A DNA stretch of 64,000 nt from Seriola aureovittata. Taxonomy: Eukaryota > Chordata > Actinopteri > Carangiformes > Carangidae. Of the stretch, positions 24,164 to 37,425 are shown piece by piece; positions within the stretch are counted from its first letter, which is position 1; the number at the start of each line of letters is the position of its first letter. Where the stretch lies: contig NC_079386.1 in the NCBI RefSeq assembly GCF_021018895.1, positions 9,405,835 through 9,469,834 on the forward strand, given 5' to 3'. The translations under genes and the position numbers were made by a program. Under the pieces are notes generated by a model. The model worked only from the letters and a program-made list of their open reading frames with translations, was not told the origin of the DNA and did no database searches.

Positions 24164-25267
24164 TCCACACCAACAATATATTGCTGCATTGATTATTTGT
24201 TCATACATTCATATTGATATTTGCACATTCAGGAACATTTCCAGGAGCAGGACATTTCACACAATAACAGGCAGAGCAGGCTTTAACAAAACATGCTTTC
24301 ACTGAAATGTCAACCGTTAAGCTTCAATGGAGGAAAAAAAAAAAAAAAAAAAGGAGCCTCAATGTGTTGACATTGTAGCAGTGAATCTCTCTTAGCCAAT
24401 ATATTCACAAATAATACTCACAGGCAGGACCTCTTTACATTAAGACGGTGTTGGGAAATATATTTAAAGTGTTGTCATGTACAGGTAAACTGAATCTCAT
24501 TGAGAGTAATGCAGAGTGATACATCAATAAGAGAAAGCAGGATATGGATAAAAAAAAAAAAAAATACTGTCATGTTCAAGCGTTCCCTACGAGTCTCGAT
24601 GATGCATCTGATCTGAGTCCCCCGCTCTTTCCTCAGTCGAGTGGCTTTGCTTAATGCGCACCACTTCCTTTGTATGAAGTGTACATTTAGTGGACACTGA
24701 TGGACATGCATGGTATGTGTTTATATACACACTTCTGTTCTAACTTCACCCCCTCCCCCCTCCGCTCTCCCCTCCCCTCCCCACTTTGCCTCTAATTGAA
24801 CTGTGAGTGGAGTCCAGGTGGAACCCATTTGAATTCCCTGTGGTCGCGACCGCTGTGGTTGCTTGTGACACAGTCGTGCCTCTCATTTCCAGACCATTTA
24901 CAACATATTCTTGCCATCAGTAACACTCACGCTGCAATCATTATGCCACCTTGACACACCATAGAAATTTGTGGTCAGAAACACTAACACAGACACGCAG
25001 GAGCAGATGGAAGGCAGAATTAACATTGTAATCAAGTCTGTATCGAGTGCATGCGGCGTGATACATAATGTACGTGCTGAAAATGCATCGCATTTGCCTA
25101 GCCGGGGATGCTATGCAATTCATGTTTTAAGATTTCATTATATTCTGTGCACTTGGCTCAGCATCAAATAATGATATTGAAATGCATGCGCCATTGGGAT
25201 CAGTGTTATTGACATTGGAATTTGCTGTACCCCTGATTCAGAAGCTGAGCTGAAATGGCTGTTGTTA

Positions 25268-25269
<2 letters not shown>

Positions 25270-25339
<70 letters not shown>
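25270..25339 (+). repeat. (GT)n microsatellite
   Basis: A perfect run of about 35 GT units. Confidence 0.97.
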
Positions 25340-25340
<1 letters not shown>

Positions 25341-25779
25341 TTGTTTTCTCCATTCTCAAATCTGGCAGGGAATGAAGTGTCTATTGGAAAATTATGCAAA
25401 TACATTTAGAGGGAATACAAAATGCAGGGAAATTGAGACCTGAAAACATCAAATACAAATAAAAAGAAAATAAATAGAGGTGTTTTCTGTGCAGATGCCC
25501 TCCAAACATGGCTCAATCAAGTTCAGGCAGTGCTGGAAAATGATAGCAGTAATTAGAAAAATGGCTTGGCTTGGCCTGGCTTGGCTTTGTTTCACGTGCG
25601 ATAGGGTGTGGCCTGTGTTGCGTTTCTTTGTTACCTTTTGTAGCTCATAGTCTCACGGTTTGCAACATGCCCTCTGACCATATGCTGCCCATTTTGAAAA
25701 CAGTACAGAAGCTTGTATTAGATGGTAAGTAATACCATTTTGTTAGCCAATCGGACAGTGTACAGCCTCGCAAGCTCCT

Positions 25780-26165
25780 CTGTAAGGCTGCACTTAGGTG
25801 CAGTGCTTTAAGCTAGCAGGTATTTAGCAGGTAAACCATTTTTCTGATCTCTGTTTAATGTTTTTATGTGGTAATTAACTCTAAACATAAAGTACAGTTA
25901 ACATTTCCAGAGTACAGCTCATTAGTTTTGCAGGTGTGAGGTCATAAACCAACATCTGTCCTATATTTAATGGAGATCATATCATAGTTGTTGAGATATT
26001 TCAGTCAAAAAATTATAATTTTGGACAAATGGTGGCATTAGAGGAAAAGTCACGGGTTCACCGAAGTCATCAGGATTCATCATGTGGGCATTCCATCCAG
26101 TAGTAGATGGACCAACCAACCGTTCAACCAATTGGACCGACACTGCCATCTCCACAGCCACATTT
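25780..26165 (+). repeat. Dispersed teleost repeat, copy 2
   Basis: It shares the motif series of copy 1: GGCTGCACTTAGGTGCAGTG, AACATAAAGTACAGTTAACA, TAGTTTTGCAGGTGTGAGGT, GTTGTTGAGATATTTCAGTC, GGTGGCATTAGAGGAAAAGT and GTCATCAGGATTCATCATGT. It ends near GGACCGACACTGCCATC. It is diverged and internally deleted, in the same orientation as copy 1. Confidence 0.6.
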
Positions 26166-28082
26166 AGCGGCTGTGGCGCCATAGATGAGGCCATGATGTT
26201 TCGCCGCATATCTATCATAGCCTGTAACCCTGCCGATACCATCAACCCTCTATCTGAGAAAACTGCTCGTCACCACAATGCATCAGCAATATATTGATGC
26301 CGCTGTCTAAAAAGAAATCCATACAGTGCATTTAATTTACCTTTGAGGTCACGGTGTTTTAAAATCTATATGCCGTCTCCGTTTCATTTGTTGCATGTCC
26401 GTACAAGCTGTGAGTGTTCTTGCAATGAGCTGGATGCACATTAGTCTCTCGCAGTCGTGCCACCTTTCAGCTCATATCCAAATTCAAGCCTGGCCACATG
26501 ACGACTTGCAGTGTTAGTGGGCACAGCATGCCAATTGCTCCCAGTAGGTGATTAATGGCCAACAGGTAAGGTTGTCATGGTAACCTGCCCACCTGAGCCA
26601 CTATAGCAACAGCATCTGAAGTGAGGGCTGTACGTTGGATTCGCTCACACCACAATTCCCGCCCTTCAAAACAACAGCTAATATCCGTCCTTCCTTCCTT
26701 CCCCTCACATCTTCATCTCTGTCTTTTCTTTTATGTTTTTGTGTTCATCCACAAATCCATTTTATCTATCTTTGACTATATGTCCCCATTTATCTTGCTG
26801 ATTTTTCCCTTTTTGTCTGTCCTCCCACCCTGCTATCCTCCATCCCTCAATCTTATACATCCCTCCCTTCCCAATTCTTGATAGTCCATCCCTCTCTCTT
26901 TCCTGTCCTGCCTTTTACCCCGCCTCTTCCTCTCTCTCTTGCTTTGCCCGAGATCCATTTGTGCTGCATTAGGGCAAAGATATGCCGGGAGAGAAAGCGA
27001 GAGAGGATAAAAAAGAAGGAAGACATGGAAAATGGATAGTGCATTATAATGGAGAACTGTCTCAAGGCAGATTCGCCCTGCCCCCTAAACGATTCATCTA
27101 TCTGCATTTATTCACCCCACTGAACGTCCGCTCAGGCCTACTTGCATTTATTTTTCTCCCTCGTGGGAATGTAACCAATCCCCATTGTATGCCTGTGTGT
27201 ACTGTTAAATATTTGTAATGGTAATTTGTGTTATTTGTTTTGCAGCTAGGTTTTTCTTTTTTTATTATTATTGTTATTATTGTGTGAGCAAGTAATTTCC
27301 GCTAATGGATTGTGTTTCTATTGTCTTGTAGTTTGGAGGTGTTTTGTGTGTCAGGAGGGGTTGCTGTGCCTTTTGTGTGCATGCAGGGGGAGGAGGGATG
27401 GTCCCATTATTTAACCCAAGCCATCAGTCACACTCAACAAGCCTATCATATAGAACCATTCAGACACAGTGCAGGCTAAAGTTAGCACTATTATCTGCCT
27501 GTCACTGGCTAGCTGTGTTGGGGTCCCTTGTGGAAAACCAATTGTATGAGTGAATGCCTTGCTGCTCACGCTGTCAAGCTCCAGGGATGCACACGGTGCT
27601 GTAAAAGAGCACTCTCCATTTACCTTCAGTATTTCACACCTTTCAATTCGCATTAGAAAAGCATGATTTTGACTTTTCAGATGTGTTTAGAGTTACAAAA
27701 TTGACCGCTCAATTTTAAGCCATCAGCCCGACCAAGCGGAAAAAATAATTTTTTTTAACTCTGGAAGGAAAGGATCATCTCGGTTTTAATCATCTCGGCT
27801 CATCTCCTAAGATTTCCGAGTGAGCGCTCTTCAATCAAACTGTATGCAGACAGTGTGCTTGATTAATATTCATTTTATATGAGACACTTCATTTGCATGA
27901 ACACACTTTCTGTCTCATAAAAATTAGCAGACCCTCCCCTCTGGTGTGATAAGCATCTGGACATGAAACAGTTGAAAATCTGAGACATGGTACTTAACCC
28001 GGCAACGCGATCCCACTTCATTACATAGTGTTACGTGGGAGGGTTTCAAGCAGGCGTGACTAGTAACATCATACTTAGTGTG

Positions 28083-28097
28083 CCCCCCCCCCCCCCT
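28083..28097 (+). repeat. Poly(C) run
   Basis: Fifteen consecutive C in otherwise mixed sequence. Confidence 0.9.
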
Positions 28098-28399
28098 AAC
28101 CAGATAACACTTTGGTGCAGTAGCATTGTAAGGAACACCTCTGCATTAATGACAATCGCCTTCGGTTTCATCGGGTCAGGAAATGTGACAGATGGGGAAG
28201 TGCCCTCAGGTGGTGATGTGTATCAGAGTGATGGCTATCTCACCAGTCATATTAGCATGAGATGAGAGTGCTGCATGTGAAGGAATCCATATCCATCACT
28301 AAAAAGATTGAACATGAAAATGTTTAGGCACTGCTGGCCTAAGAAAAGTTATATATCCAGATATGTCCATGCATAAGGGCTTGGTCGTGTGACAATTTA

Positions 28400-28695
28400 T
28401 GTTAGTTGAGTCAAAACCATTAGTCTATTAATTGATTAGTTCATTGACAAACACATAAACCACTGACCATTCCCTGGTTCTAAGCTCTTTATTGTCAGTA
28501 TCTGCTACTTTTCTTTGTCTGAATTGAAGTTCTTAGACAAAACAAGCAATTTTGACAACATCACCTTGGGCTTTTCAAAATTGCAATAGGCGTTTTTCAC
28601 TATTTTCTGAAATTTAATTGACCAAATAATTAACAGATTCATTGAGAAAATAATCCCCATACTAATTGGTAATGAACTGCATTAACTGCAGCCCC
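28400..28695 (-). repeat. Dispersed fish repeat, reverse copy
   Basis: Read on the minus strand this gives GATTAATCGA-like words, AATTTCAGAAAATAGTGAAA, CAAGGTGATGTTGTCAAAAT, TTGCTTGTTTTGTCTAAG and AGACAAAGAAAAGTAGCAGA. This is the motif series whose forward partial copy lies at 7590-7735. Here the copy is longer and ends in GGGGCTGCAGTTAATGC on the minus strand. Confidence 0.6.
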
Positions 28696-31034
28696 GCATA
28701 TCAGGCAACAGAGTAAGAAAATAATCTCTTTTCGTGATTGGGCTTTTCTGCCCCTTCACTGTTATTTTAAAGTCATAATTAGTGTGTTTGGAATGAATTT
28801 GTTAAACTGTAAAGTAATGACAATGCATTTGTATTGTGTCTTGTACAATAACTACAGTTATGGTCGGACATACATGGTGTGAGGCAGTAGAAATTTGGCA
28901 CCTTTGCTTTAGTTGATCTATATCTTTACCATCTGTGGTTGCATTGTGGGCAGTGTTAAAAATCAGTAAGGAGGGATCATTGCTGTCAATGTTGGATTCA
29001 CAGGATTTTTGCATCCGTGTTGAAATACCTTCATTTGTCACATATTTAACTAACTGCTTTCAAGCAACAACAGAGATTTACATTTGGTTACTTTTCATTT
29101 CCAAATAGTTTCTGAATTGAATTTCCAGAAAATGTAAATTTGATAGAAGATCATAGTAAAACATATTTTACCCATACTGTCCATCCCCCAGCAACAGCAC
29201 CCAATCTGTCCCACTAAGACCTATTGTGTTGCAAAGTATAAATACACTAACACATGATGTTCTGCAAGCGGAAACATTCAGATTCATGCATTACATGTGA
29301 CATCTCATTGAGAAAAGTACAATAAAATCTTTCTCCCAAAAGGTGCAGGACTTCACACGAGCCCCTTCTTTTAAAATATCTTAGTATCTATACATCAGAA
29401 TGGATTTGGCTTCTTCTTTTCCAAGAAGAACAGGGTTCAGTGATGCAGTAGAAATTGCAGTGTAGTGACTGTGACTCACATGTAAACTACAAGTTGTGTA
29501 TTTAAATATGAAAAGTACATGCAAAGAGCATGTAAAACAGTTGGCATACTGTATTTTACCTCTGGCAAGCTCTCTTAGTATAAATAAGCAAAAGCCAAAC
29601 ATCTTCTTTTGTAGCTTTTGACATTGACATCTTGGATTAACCGTGAGCTTCTGCATCACCTTTCCGGAAGGGTGTTTTTGTTATTATCAATGTTGCCACA
29701 GATGAATAATGAATGTGCCACATATGTAAGAAAAAGATTTATTCTCTTTGGCATTTTTTACTCTGAATTACCCACAAGCCCCTCGAATACAGCCTTAAAT
29801 TTGAATCCGACTTAAATCATCTAATAGGTTCCATTTCCCTAAACGCTCTTTGCCTCCCATTTGTCTTTTTCATCACATGATCGCTTTTAGACGACATATT
29901 TCCCCTCTTATCAGCCGCTGCTCTTACTGTCTATATCACCCGGCTCCATTTTGCTTTAACTAGATAGAAGAGTCAATTAATTAAAACTGTCAGGTTTCAT
30001 CTGGGCCCCGTTGGCGCACGCACGACTACTAAAATAACAAAAACAACAACATCACTGATTAGAAAAAGTTGCTCTGCAGGAAACAGCGAGGCGGTAATGA
30101 AGAAGTCTCCTTGATGTGGCGGAGAACAGACGCTGCCGTCGCTGCTAGGCCCGCTAAATGTTGGCCAGCTTATCTAAGGGAGTTATCCTAAATCCCCCTC
30201 AGAACAAGTACCCTTGAAACGTCAGCACCATAATGTATCATAAGGCTCCTTCTGGAATACAAGACGAGTTGGCAATGCCGGACTACGATCTGTTTTCTTT
30301 TTTTTTTCTTCCTCTTTTTTTTTTTCATTGAACTGGGTCCAAGCCCTTCTCATAAATATGTATTTATGATGTGTTCTTTTGGTGGTTGATAGCAGTTCCT
30401 GTACCGTAAGCCCACACATTTTTTTTTTTTTTGAGAGAGCAAATTAACAACTGTGATAGTGAAGTGTTTTTCATTTTATGTGATAATTTCTAAGTAACAC
30501 CTGTGTAAGTAGTTGATGTAGTCGCTGCTTTATCCGTTGTGCTGTGAGATATAGTATGCCGCAAAGACACACACATATGCATGCACGCAAGGAGCTACAG
30601 CTTCTCATTGTCTTCTGCTACTGTAACAGCCTCTATCTGCTGCAAACAACAAGCCATATGCCAACAATCATGCCAGACAAATCAGTGATAGTTTGTCTTG
30701 TCTGATATATTATATATATATTTTTTTTAATATGTTGCTCTGCCTGTGCCTCCTCTTCAGTCTGTAGCCCTGCGACCAATTTAGAACTTGTCCCACAGTA
30801 TAAACTTCAGGTCCAATTTGCCGCTTGGACGGTGTATTTGAATGTGATTATTTTGGGAGTAATGTATTTTTTTGTCAAGGGAGTCACAGTATCTGATTTG
30901 ATGTCATATTTAATTTAGCTCTCCGGCAGCTGTCAGAGCGTTTTATAAAAAGCGCTGTTTACTCACAAAGATGTGTCTTTGATCAAACGCACTCTTTCAC
31001 ATTGCTATTTTAATGTCTTTAAAGTCCTGCCATA

Positions 31035-31052
31035 ATATATATATATATATAT
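31035..31052 (+). repeat. (TA)n short microsatellite
   Basis: Nine AT units following CATA. Confidence 0.85.
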
Positions 31053-32344
31053 GTTCACGAGGAATAAAGTCAACAATACAGGACATGTGGTGGTTCAGAT
31101 AAATTGTTCCAGCTCCAGCTGTTGTTCACTCGTGGACCTTTGCTGATGAGCACTCTGACTCTTAACCTCCTAATATTGTCCAAATGGTCTGTGTATGCAG
31201 AGACGGATACTCTCTTAAACCCATTAATATCTGCTCAAATAAAAATCTGATTACTCTAATCTAGGATTTTTGAATTGGGATTAAGAGCTAGATTATGAGA
31301 TGGGAAATGTCAGCATGCACTGACACAGGAAGGAGAACTCCATACAGGGATGGATGGTCTGATAAAAGCAGAGATGTGTTTTTTTATTATTTTTTTTTAT
31401 TTTAAATTGTAATGTTGGTATAATTTGAAATTTTGGAGTCAGTCATCTTCCCAAGTGGCTCGTCCTTTGATGCCGTGCTCACATTTTGACCTTTTGTAAC
31501 CAGGTTCTCTGGCATCCCACAATGGAATTAACTCCCGGCAATATCAAATGCAGTATGGAATGCCTAATGTGCAAGGATAATGCTTGTGTAGAGGATGGCG
31601 GCATGGTGTGCGCACTTTGGCCCGTATCGTTTCGCAGAGATTATATGTCTGCAGCAGATCATGGCTGATAGTGGATAATAGGAGGGTTCGGATGGTCTAA
31701 TCATCAAAGCTGACTTAACCTTAATATCATGATATGGGTTTGATGGGGGATAATCTTGAGAGTCTCATCACAATACAGATGACGACATCTTTTATCCCCC
31801 TTTAACAGTGTTTTTCTATATTAATACTTCACTTATGGGATGTGGAGTTGCAAATTTTCACGCACCATTTTTTTTATTTATTTATTTATTTTTTTAGTGT
31901 TCGACACATCCAAAGTGTTAATTTCATCAGCAGTCACAAGGCAACACCATGTAAATCACATTCGATGTTTTCCGCTCACTTTATGTTAACTAGCAGTAGC
32001 TCAGCGATGACTTCATTTAGTGTCGGTGGTTCACTGGATGACGGCACTCTCGTGAGCTTAAGCAGAGGTCGGGAGGAGCTCCGGCTCATTCATCTCTCCG
32101 CGGGGGTATGTGGTTAGCCGTTCTGTTGAGTGGGATTTTTTTTTTTTTTTTTGAGAACAGTAGTCATTTCTTAGACATGTGCAAATACATTACCAGGTGT
32201 AAAAACTCAAACTGTGAAGTTATGGCACATTTCCTGTGGGAAAGGGGAAGCACCGCTGCGTTTCTTATGTCAGTTACCATCAGGCCTTGCAAGAAAACAC
32301 ACAAAGTCTGGAGCACATATGCGCGTGCAACGATACATCAACTC

Positions 32345-32381
32345 CACACACACACACACACACACACACTCACTCACACAC
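32345..32381 (+). repeat. (CA)n microsatellite
   Basis: A CA run decaying into CACTCA units, 450 bp upstream of the adgrl3 start exon. Confidence 0.9.
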
Positions 32382-32833
32382 TCATGCTAGTCCACCAAAA
32401 GCCCAAAGCAGTGCGTGCTTCATCGCTCACTCCTTGTCTCTATGTGGGGGTGATTTGTTGGTAAGGTGGGGGAGTTAACACTTCGATGAGCAAACAACAA
32501 CAGAATATCCAAAAATATATTTTGCGGTTCGCACAGCCTTCGTGTTTGGTTGATCACACCCGGTATGACTTCAGCTGACTGGAGATTGAGCAACTTGCAC
32601 CGTGTCACTTGATGACAACTTGAAACCCACAAAGCCATAAGGACTGTGCATAAGGATGAGAAAGCCATGGTGCACCCCATCTGTCGTGTCTCTTACTGGG
32701 GAATGTTGTGCTCTTAATGTTGCTGTAAAACAATGAATCACCAAGTAGAAGTTTTGCTGAGACCCTCATCCTCATTCACTCAAATTCCTGTGTTAAGCTA
32801 ACATATCGTTTTCTTTTTCTTTTTTCATGACAG

Positions 32834-33007
32834 ATTTTGGAAGGCATCTGCCACCGGTACAGCAGGGCTTGTGGTGTCTCGGGAAGAGTGGCGCAGTGGA
32901 GGGAGCCGTGCCATAAAGGAAGCACCCAATTCGGGCGTTTGCCACCAAAAGACTGAGCACTGAACTCAACTGGGAACTTCAGCAGCGGGCGGTAAGAGGA
33001 GGAGGCC
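32834..33007 (+). other. adgrl3 5' UTR part of the start exon
   Basis: A pyrimidine-rich run and CATGACAG at 32826-32833 form a convincing splice acceptor. The exon then runs ATTTTGGAAGGCATCTGCC... to the start codon with no ATG in its 174 nt, so the first ATG met in this exon is the adgrl3 start. An in-frame TAA at 32993-32995, 12 nt before the ATG, closes the frame and shows the coding sequence cannot extend upstream. A strong cryptic donor (GGGCG followed by GTAAGA) lies inside it at 32992. Confidence 0.8.
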
Positions 33008-33062
33008 ATGTGGACCGCACGCCTGCTAGTCCTCGCCAGCCTCTTCGCACCAGCCGCTCTGG
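33008..33062 (+). CDS. adgrl3: adgrl3 coding exon 1 (latrophilin-3 signal peptide)
   Basis: Latrophilin-3 is an adhesion G-protein-coupled receptor of neuronal synapses. This exon encodes residues 1-18 and the first base of codon 19. The peptide is Met-Trp, one Arg at residue 5, then a run of Leu/Val/Ala/Phe through residue 18, a typical signal peptide for entry to the secretory pathway; cleavage is likely near residue 19. Mammalian latrophilin-3 likewise starts Met-Trp, has a hydrophobic core with Leu-Leu-Ala-Pro near residue 13, and reaches Ala-Phe-Ser-Arg at residue 19; here Phe-Ala-Pro is at 13-15. The start context is GCCATGT with G at -3. An in-frame TAA 12 nt upstream and the lack of any earlier ATG in the exon fix the start. 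The exon ends CTGG before GTGAGT (33063), a strong donor in phase 1, matching the exon at 55485. This peptide is too short to identify the gene alone; the next exon does that. Confidence 0.88.
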
Positions 33063-33758
33063 GTGAGTTTGGCTCATCGGAGCAAGAGCGTGTTTTGTCT
33101 GTGTTTGTGTCTGTGTGGATGTGCAGATGTGGGCACAAAAACATGCCCCTTGAATTTTGAGACTGGCATGGTTTGAAGCCATATCAGAATTTCATCCATC
33201 TGTTATTTAAGTGCTAGATTCTGTCAGCCAACTGCGATTAAAGCCTCTGACTTTATGTCTGTCTCGTTTTCACCGTCCTATCTATCTCCGCTCACTAATT
33301 AGCAGTTTTTTAATGCCTAAACTCTGTGAAACTTTTTTTTTTTTTTTTTTTTTGCTTTCTCTCTCTGTTTCTTTCTCTAAATTTTCGGTCTATTTTTAGA
33401 TCTGTCCCTCTTTCTACTGGCTCCGTCTCTTGATCTCCTGGCAATTGAAAATGAACTGAAAATTACTTTCAAAGAACCATTAACACTGCTTTGGCTTTGT
33501 GGTGTATGTTTAGGATAGTGAGAATTGTAGGAGGAGGAAAAAGAAAAGATTTATTTTATCATTTCAAGCATTAGGAGCTTAAGATTAATTTACAAGGTCT
33601 TTCTTTCCCCATGTCTCGGAAATCGCTGCAGTTTTGCGGCGCTTCCCTTTTGGCCTCCTGTGAATTGTTCTAGAGGCAAAGTAAATTAAGTCATTTAAAT
33701 TAAGATTAAAAGAAGTCAATGGTGGCAGTTGCCTGGTTTGAGAGCGTATGTGTGTGCC

Positions 33759-33762
<4 letters not shown>

Positions 33763-33826
<64 letters not shown>
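33763..33826 (+). repeat. (GT)n microsatellite
   Basis: A perfect TG run of 32 units, 700 bp into the intron after the start exon. Confidence 0.97.
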
Positions 33827-33827
<1 letters not shown>

Positions 33828-36800
33828 ACGTGGAGGTTGGTCACAATTAGCTAGGGTTTAGATATAAGGAATGTTGGGAGTGGGGCAATGGCCCATAAAA
33901 ATGTTAATTTGATATGGGTAAAACCATTAATGGGAGATTTGAAACTAATTGAATTGTTTTTGTGCCGTGATATCTGCGGAAGGCAGCGGTGGCAGGGTTC
34001 ACCATCCGCTGCTAATGAAAGCACACTTCACCCGCCATTGTTAGTTTTGTGTTGATGCTCAATAGAGAGAGGTCAGCAGACAGCTATATGTCATGCATAT
34101 CTCTTTATAGAGCTCTATTGACCAGGGGCTGAGGCATTATGAGGCAGCTGAGGTTGCATTTTCAAAGCGATGATAGAATTTATCTTTGTTAAGAAGTCAG
34201 TATATATCCAATGACAATGTGGGTACCGGTAATTTGATTGGTTCAGTGTTATGTGGGCAGGCAATAAAAACACACTGCCACACAGGCAGTTAAGCAGCTG
34301 GACACCAACATGGTTAGCCATTGTTGTTAGCCATCTGTGATTTGAACACTGCATTAGTTATGTGTTTCAATTCAGTAAGCTAGGCTAACTAGCTTCAACT
34401 TACTCTCATGGAACCTAGTTAGCCTGGCTTGCTAGCTTCCCCTTTAGGAAGAAAAAACATCACAACCACTGCTCCCTAAACTGCTGTCAACTTTCTGCAC
34501 ACTGAAAAGCCGTATTGATCTCTTAAAATAACTTTTTTTCCAATTCAAAAAATCTATTGGCAAGAGATTTGCAACATTTACAAGCAAAATCAAACAAATA
34601 TACAAAAAGAAACGCTAAAACAAAGCACTTATTGATGATTTGATTTGTACCCCTTGAATAATTTCTCCATTTTTATTCCAGTTGTGCTTCATGTAGTCTC
34701 AAGATAGTTTTTTTTTTTTTTCAATAGCCTACTATTTGAACTATTTATCACATCCTAGCACAATTTATTCAGAGAAATATTAACATGCAACTCCACATCC
34801 TAATATTTGCCATACCGTCCAACACCAGGTTCAAGGCACATGTGAGCACACAAACCCCACACACTATAAGCAGGGACACACAGGTGAGCATATCCATGCA
34901 CAGCACCGCCTGTGTGTGGTCAGTGCCATTGGTCCTTATTGTTTTAACCTCTTGACCTTATGTTTGATTAGCACTGGTTCTAAAGTGCCGTCTACAACGG
35001 ATGCGTCAATCACACGGCATGTAATCATCTCTCGACCCTATCCACACAAATCTTCTGCGCGTTTGTCTCTGCGGCATTTTAGCCCTCACATTCAGACATT
35101 ATATCTTGTTTTAAGAAGTGTACACAGTCTTCTAACTATAAATCTATTTTCCACAAATACAATTGGAACAAAAGGCATTTAAGCATGTCCTGGGATTAGA
35201 GTGATGCATTTTGAGGCTCCACTGGCTGGACAAACATTAGCTGTGGTCTGACAACCAGCCACAGCCAATTAGAAAGTGTCATGAGGGGATGGATGTGAAG
35301 TGGTTCAGAGAAGACAGACGTCAGAGAAATGCCGCTGAAACGTGTCTGTTTTAGACGCGCCGAGACAGTTTATTTAAAGGAAGCAAGCTGTGTTTCTGCA
35401 TGTTATAGCCCATTTACCACAAATGTAATATCCACATTAGTGCTGAATTACTTTTTCCAGACATGCTTTTGAGTTTTTCTCCATAGTCTTCTGGATTGGT
35501 GACTGTATTTTCCTACCTACCAGACCACGATTGATTTTAGTGTATGTCAGTAAGGTAGGAAAAAAAAAAAAACATTCATCAATCTTAAAAGTTATTTAGA
35601 AGCATTTGGAAAATGGTCATCAGCGTGCATGATTTGTCATAAATGGGGTGAAACATGCAAAACCACCTGGACAACCCTTTAAATCAATCATTCTGCGTTG
35701 TTACTCCTTCCCCAATAATTAATCACTCATTGATCCCAAAAGAATAGTTGACATGGAACTGACAAACCATCTAGTTTCTATGGCTTTTCATGCTGTAACT
35801 AATGTCCTAAAGGAATCAGCATTAAGCATTTCAGGCCTGTTTGAACATCAGATTAAGTGGTTAACACTGCAAGTAAATAGTTTGGCAGTTTTATTAAGAA
35901 AAAGTAATCATTTAACACCCAGGCCTGATGCTATAAGCAGACGCAGCCAGATGTTGCCAGTGAATTGTTCTGCAGCTGTGGAAGCTTTACTGGGAACATT
36001 CACCACAATGTCATTGTGCATGTTTCTCCCTGAGAGCGTTGGAAATGTGTACTCCAGGGGATGCTGGCCTACTTTGGGATCTGTAGTCCCTTTTGTCTAT
36101 ATACAGTCAGGCACGGACATGCACTCACATGTGCACGGATGACTGGAGTCAAACACAGGGACTAGCTCTGTTTCTGTTGACACACATGCCAAGTTTCACA
36201 TGTTATAATCACAACGTGCTTTGCAGAAAAATGCACACAAATGCACATACCGTGTTAGCTAAGAGCCTTGCAACTGAAGCTGTGCGCGTCGTGCTGCCCT
36301 TTCTTGTCTTTATTTGTATGTCAACACGTACCCAACAGTCTGACACTTTACGCTCGTGTGACGAAAAGGAAGAATATTTCTGGACAAGCATCACAGCAGC
36401 GAGATAAAAAAAAAAAACAAGTCAATGATAGAACGTAGCTTAGGGAGCGATGGGGATGTGTGGGTGGCGGAGTTATGCCTCTTTTGTTTGTGTGTGTGTG
36501 CGCCTGTGTATGGGCTTGCATGTGATTTGTGTGTGTGTCTTTGCGTGTATATATGCATGAGTGGAGCTACAAAGACTTGCAAGATTAATAAAAAAGTTCC
36601 ATCACAGATGCTGTCACTGGGGCGAAAAAATAAGTAAAAGGCATCCTTGTCATTGTTTTGGTAACAGTGAATAACAATGGAAAAGCAATGCCCCAAACAC
36701 TCTGGCCATGCCTGAGCAGCACATTAATCATGCGTTTCTGTGCATGTAAAATGCTCCAGGAAGGATTTTATATTCATTCCACTTAATACCACCCCATGGA

Positions 36801-37294
36801 ATCAGAGACGTAGCCGCTATAATGGATGACGACTCGTGGACCAATCCAAGACGCGAAAGCGTGAAGTCTGACGCATATTTTTCATGGTCAGATACCAGTG
36901 CATACATCAAGCCTGGAAGCAGATATTGTCCTGCCAGGGGGTTGGGTACGTAATGAGGGATGGATGAGACAGCGAGGCAGATGTGTGCCAGACGCATCTG
37001 TTCAGCATATGTGTGTGTTTATGTGGGTTTCTGCGGCTCTCAGAACATTGCCAGGTAAACGGCAGTTCTGCAAAAGGGGATGAGAAAGACAAAAAAGCAT
37101 CCATGTTGCTTTGTCTTTACCTTTCACTCTACTCCATATACTCTGTTGCACAGCTCACGCAAAGTTGAATCCAAGCCAGCACGCACCTTTACAAACGCCC
37201 TCTGTTGCTCACGTTGCTGTACCAGCACCAATATGCTAAGGTTAGCTGTATCAAACCAAACAAGAGCATTAAACTCGAACGTCAGCCTCATTGT

Positions 37295-37425
37295 TCCCGT
37301 AGCCGATCCACTTAATTAATCTCCTTGTGCCAGGGCACCGACTCCATCCGCCAAGGCATCCCTGGATTTGCCTAATTTGCTTAATTAATTAAACAAATGA
37401 TTTACTTGAGCTCATATTTCAAAGC
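37295..37425. other. Possible conserved non-coding element
   Basis: The segment contains CCACTTAATTAATCTCCTTG and TTGCTTAATTAATTAAACAA separated by GC-balanced unique sequence. Paired TTAATTAA cores in a repeat-free block of a neural gene's intron suggest an enhancer. This is composition-based inference only. Confidence 0.22.

Larger units (their letters stand above)
434..32833 (+). other. Intron between the 5' UTR exon and the adgrl3 start exon (32.4 kb)
   Basis: It begins GTACGG and ends with a pyrimidine-rich run and CATGACAG at 32826-32833. I see no convincing coding exon in it on either strand. The open frames are short, or owe their length to CA/GT repeats and homopolymers. It holds the microsatellites, inverted-repeat elements and repeat fragments listed separately. 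The remaining sequence is AT-rich unique-looking intron. If the 347-433 exon is wrong, this is simply the part of the upstream intron inside the window. Confidence 0.5.

Noticed and set aside
25560..25592. GGCTT-type tandem (GGCTTGGCTTGGCCTGGC)
   Set aside because: Only about five imperfect units; too short to list as a repeat of note.
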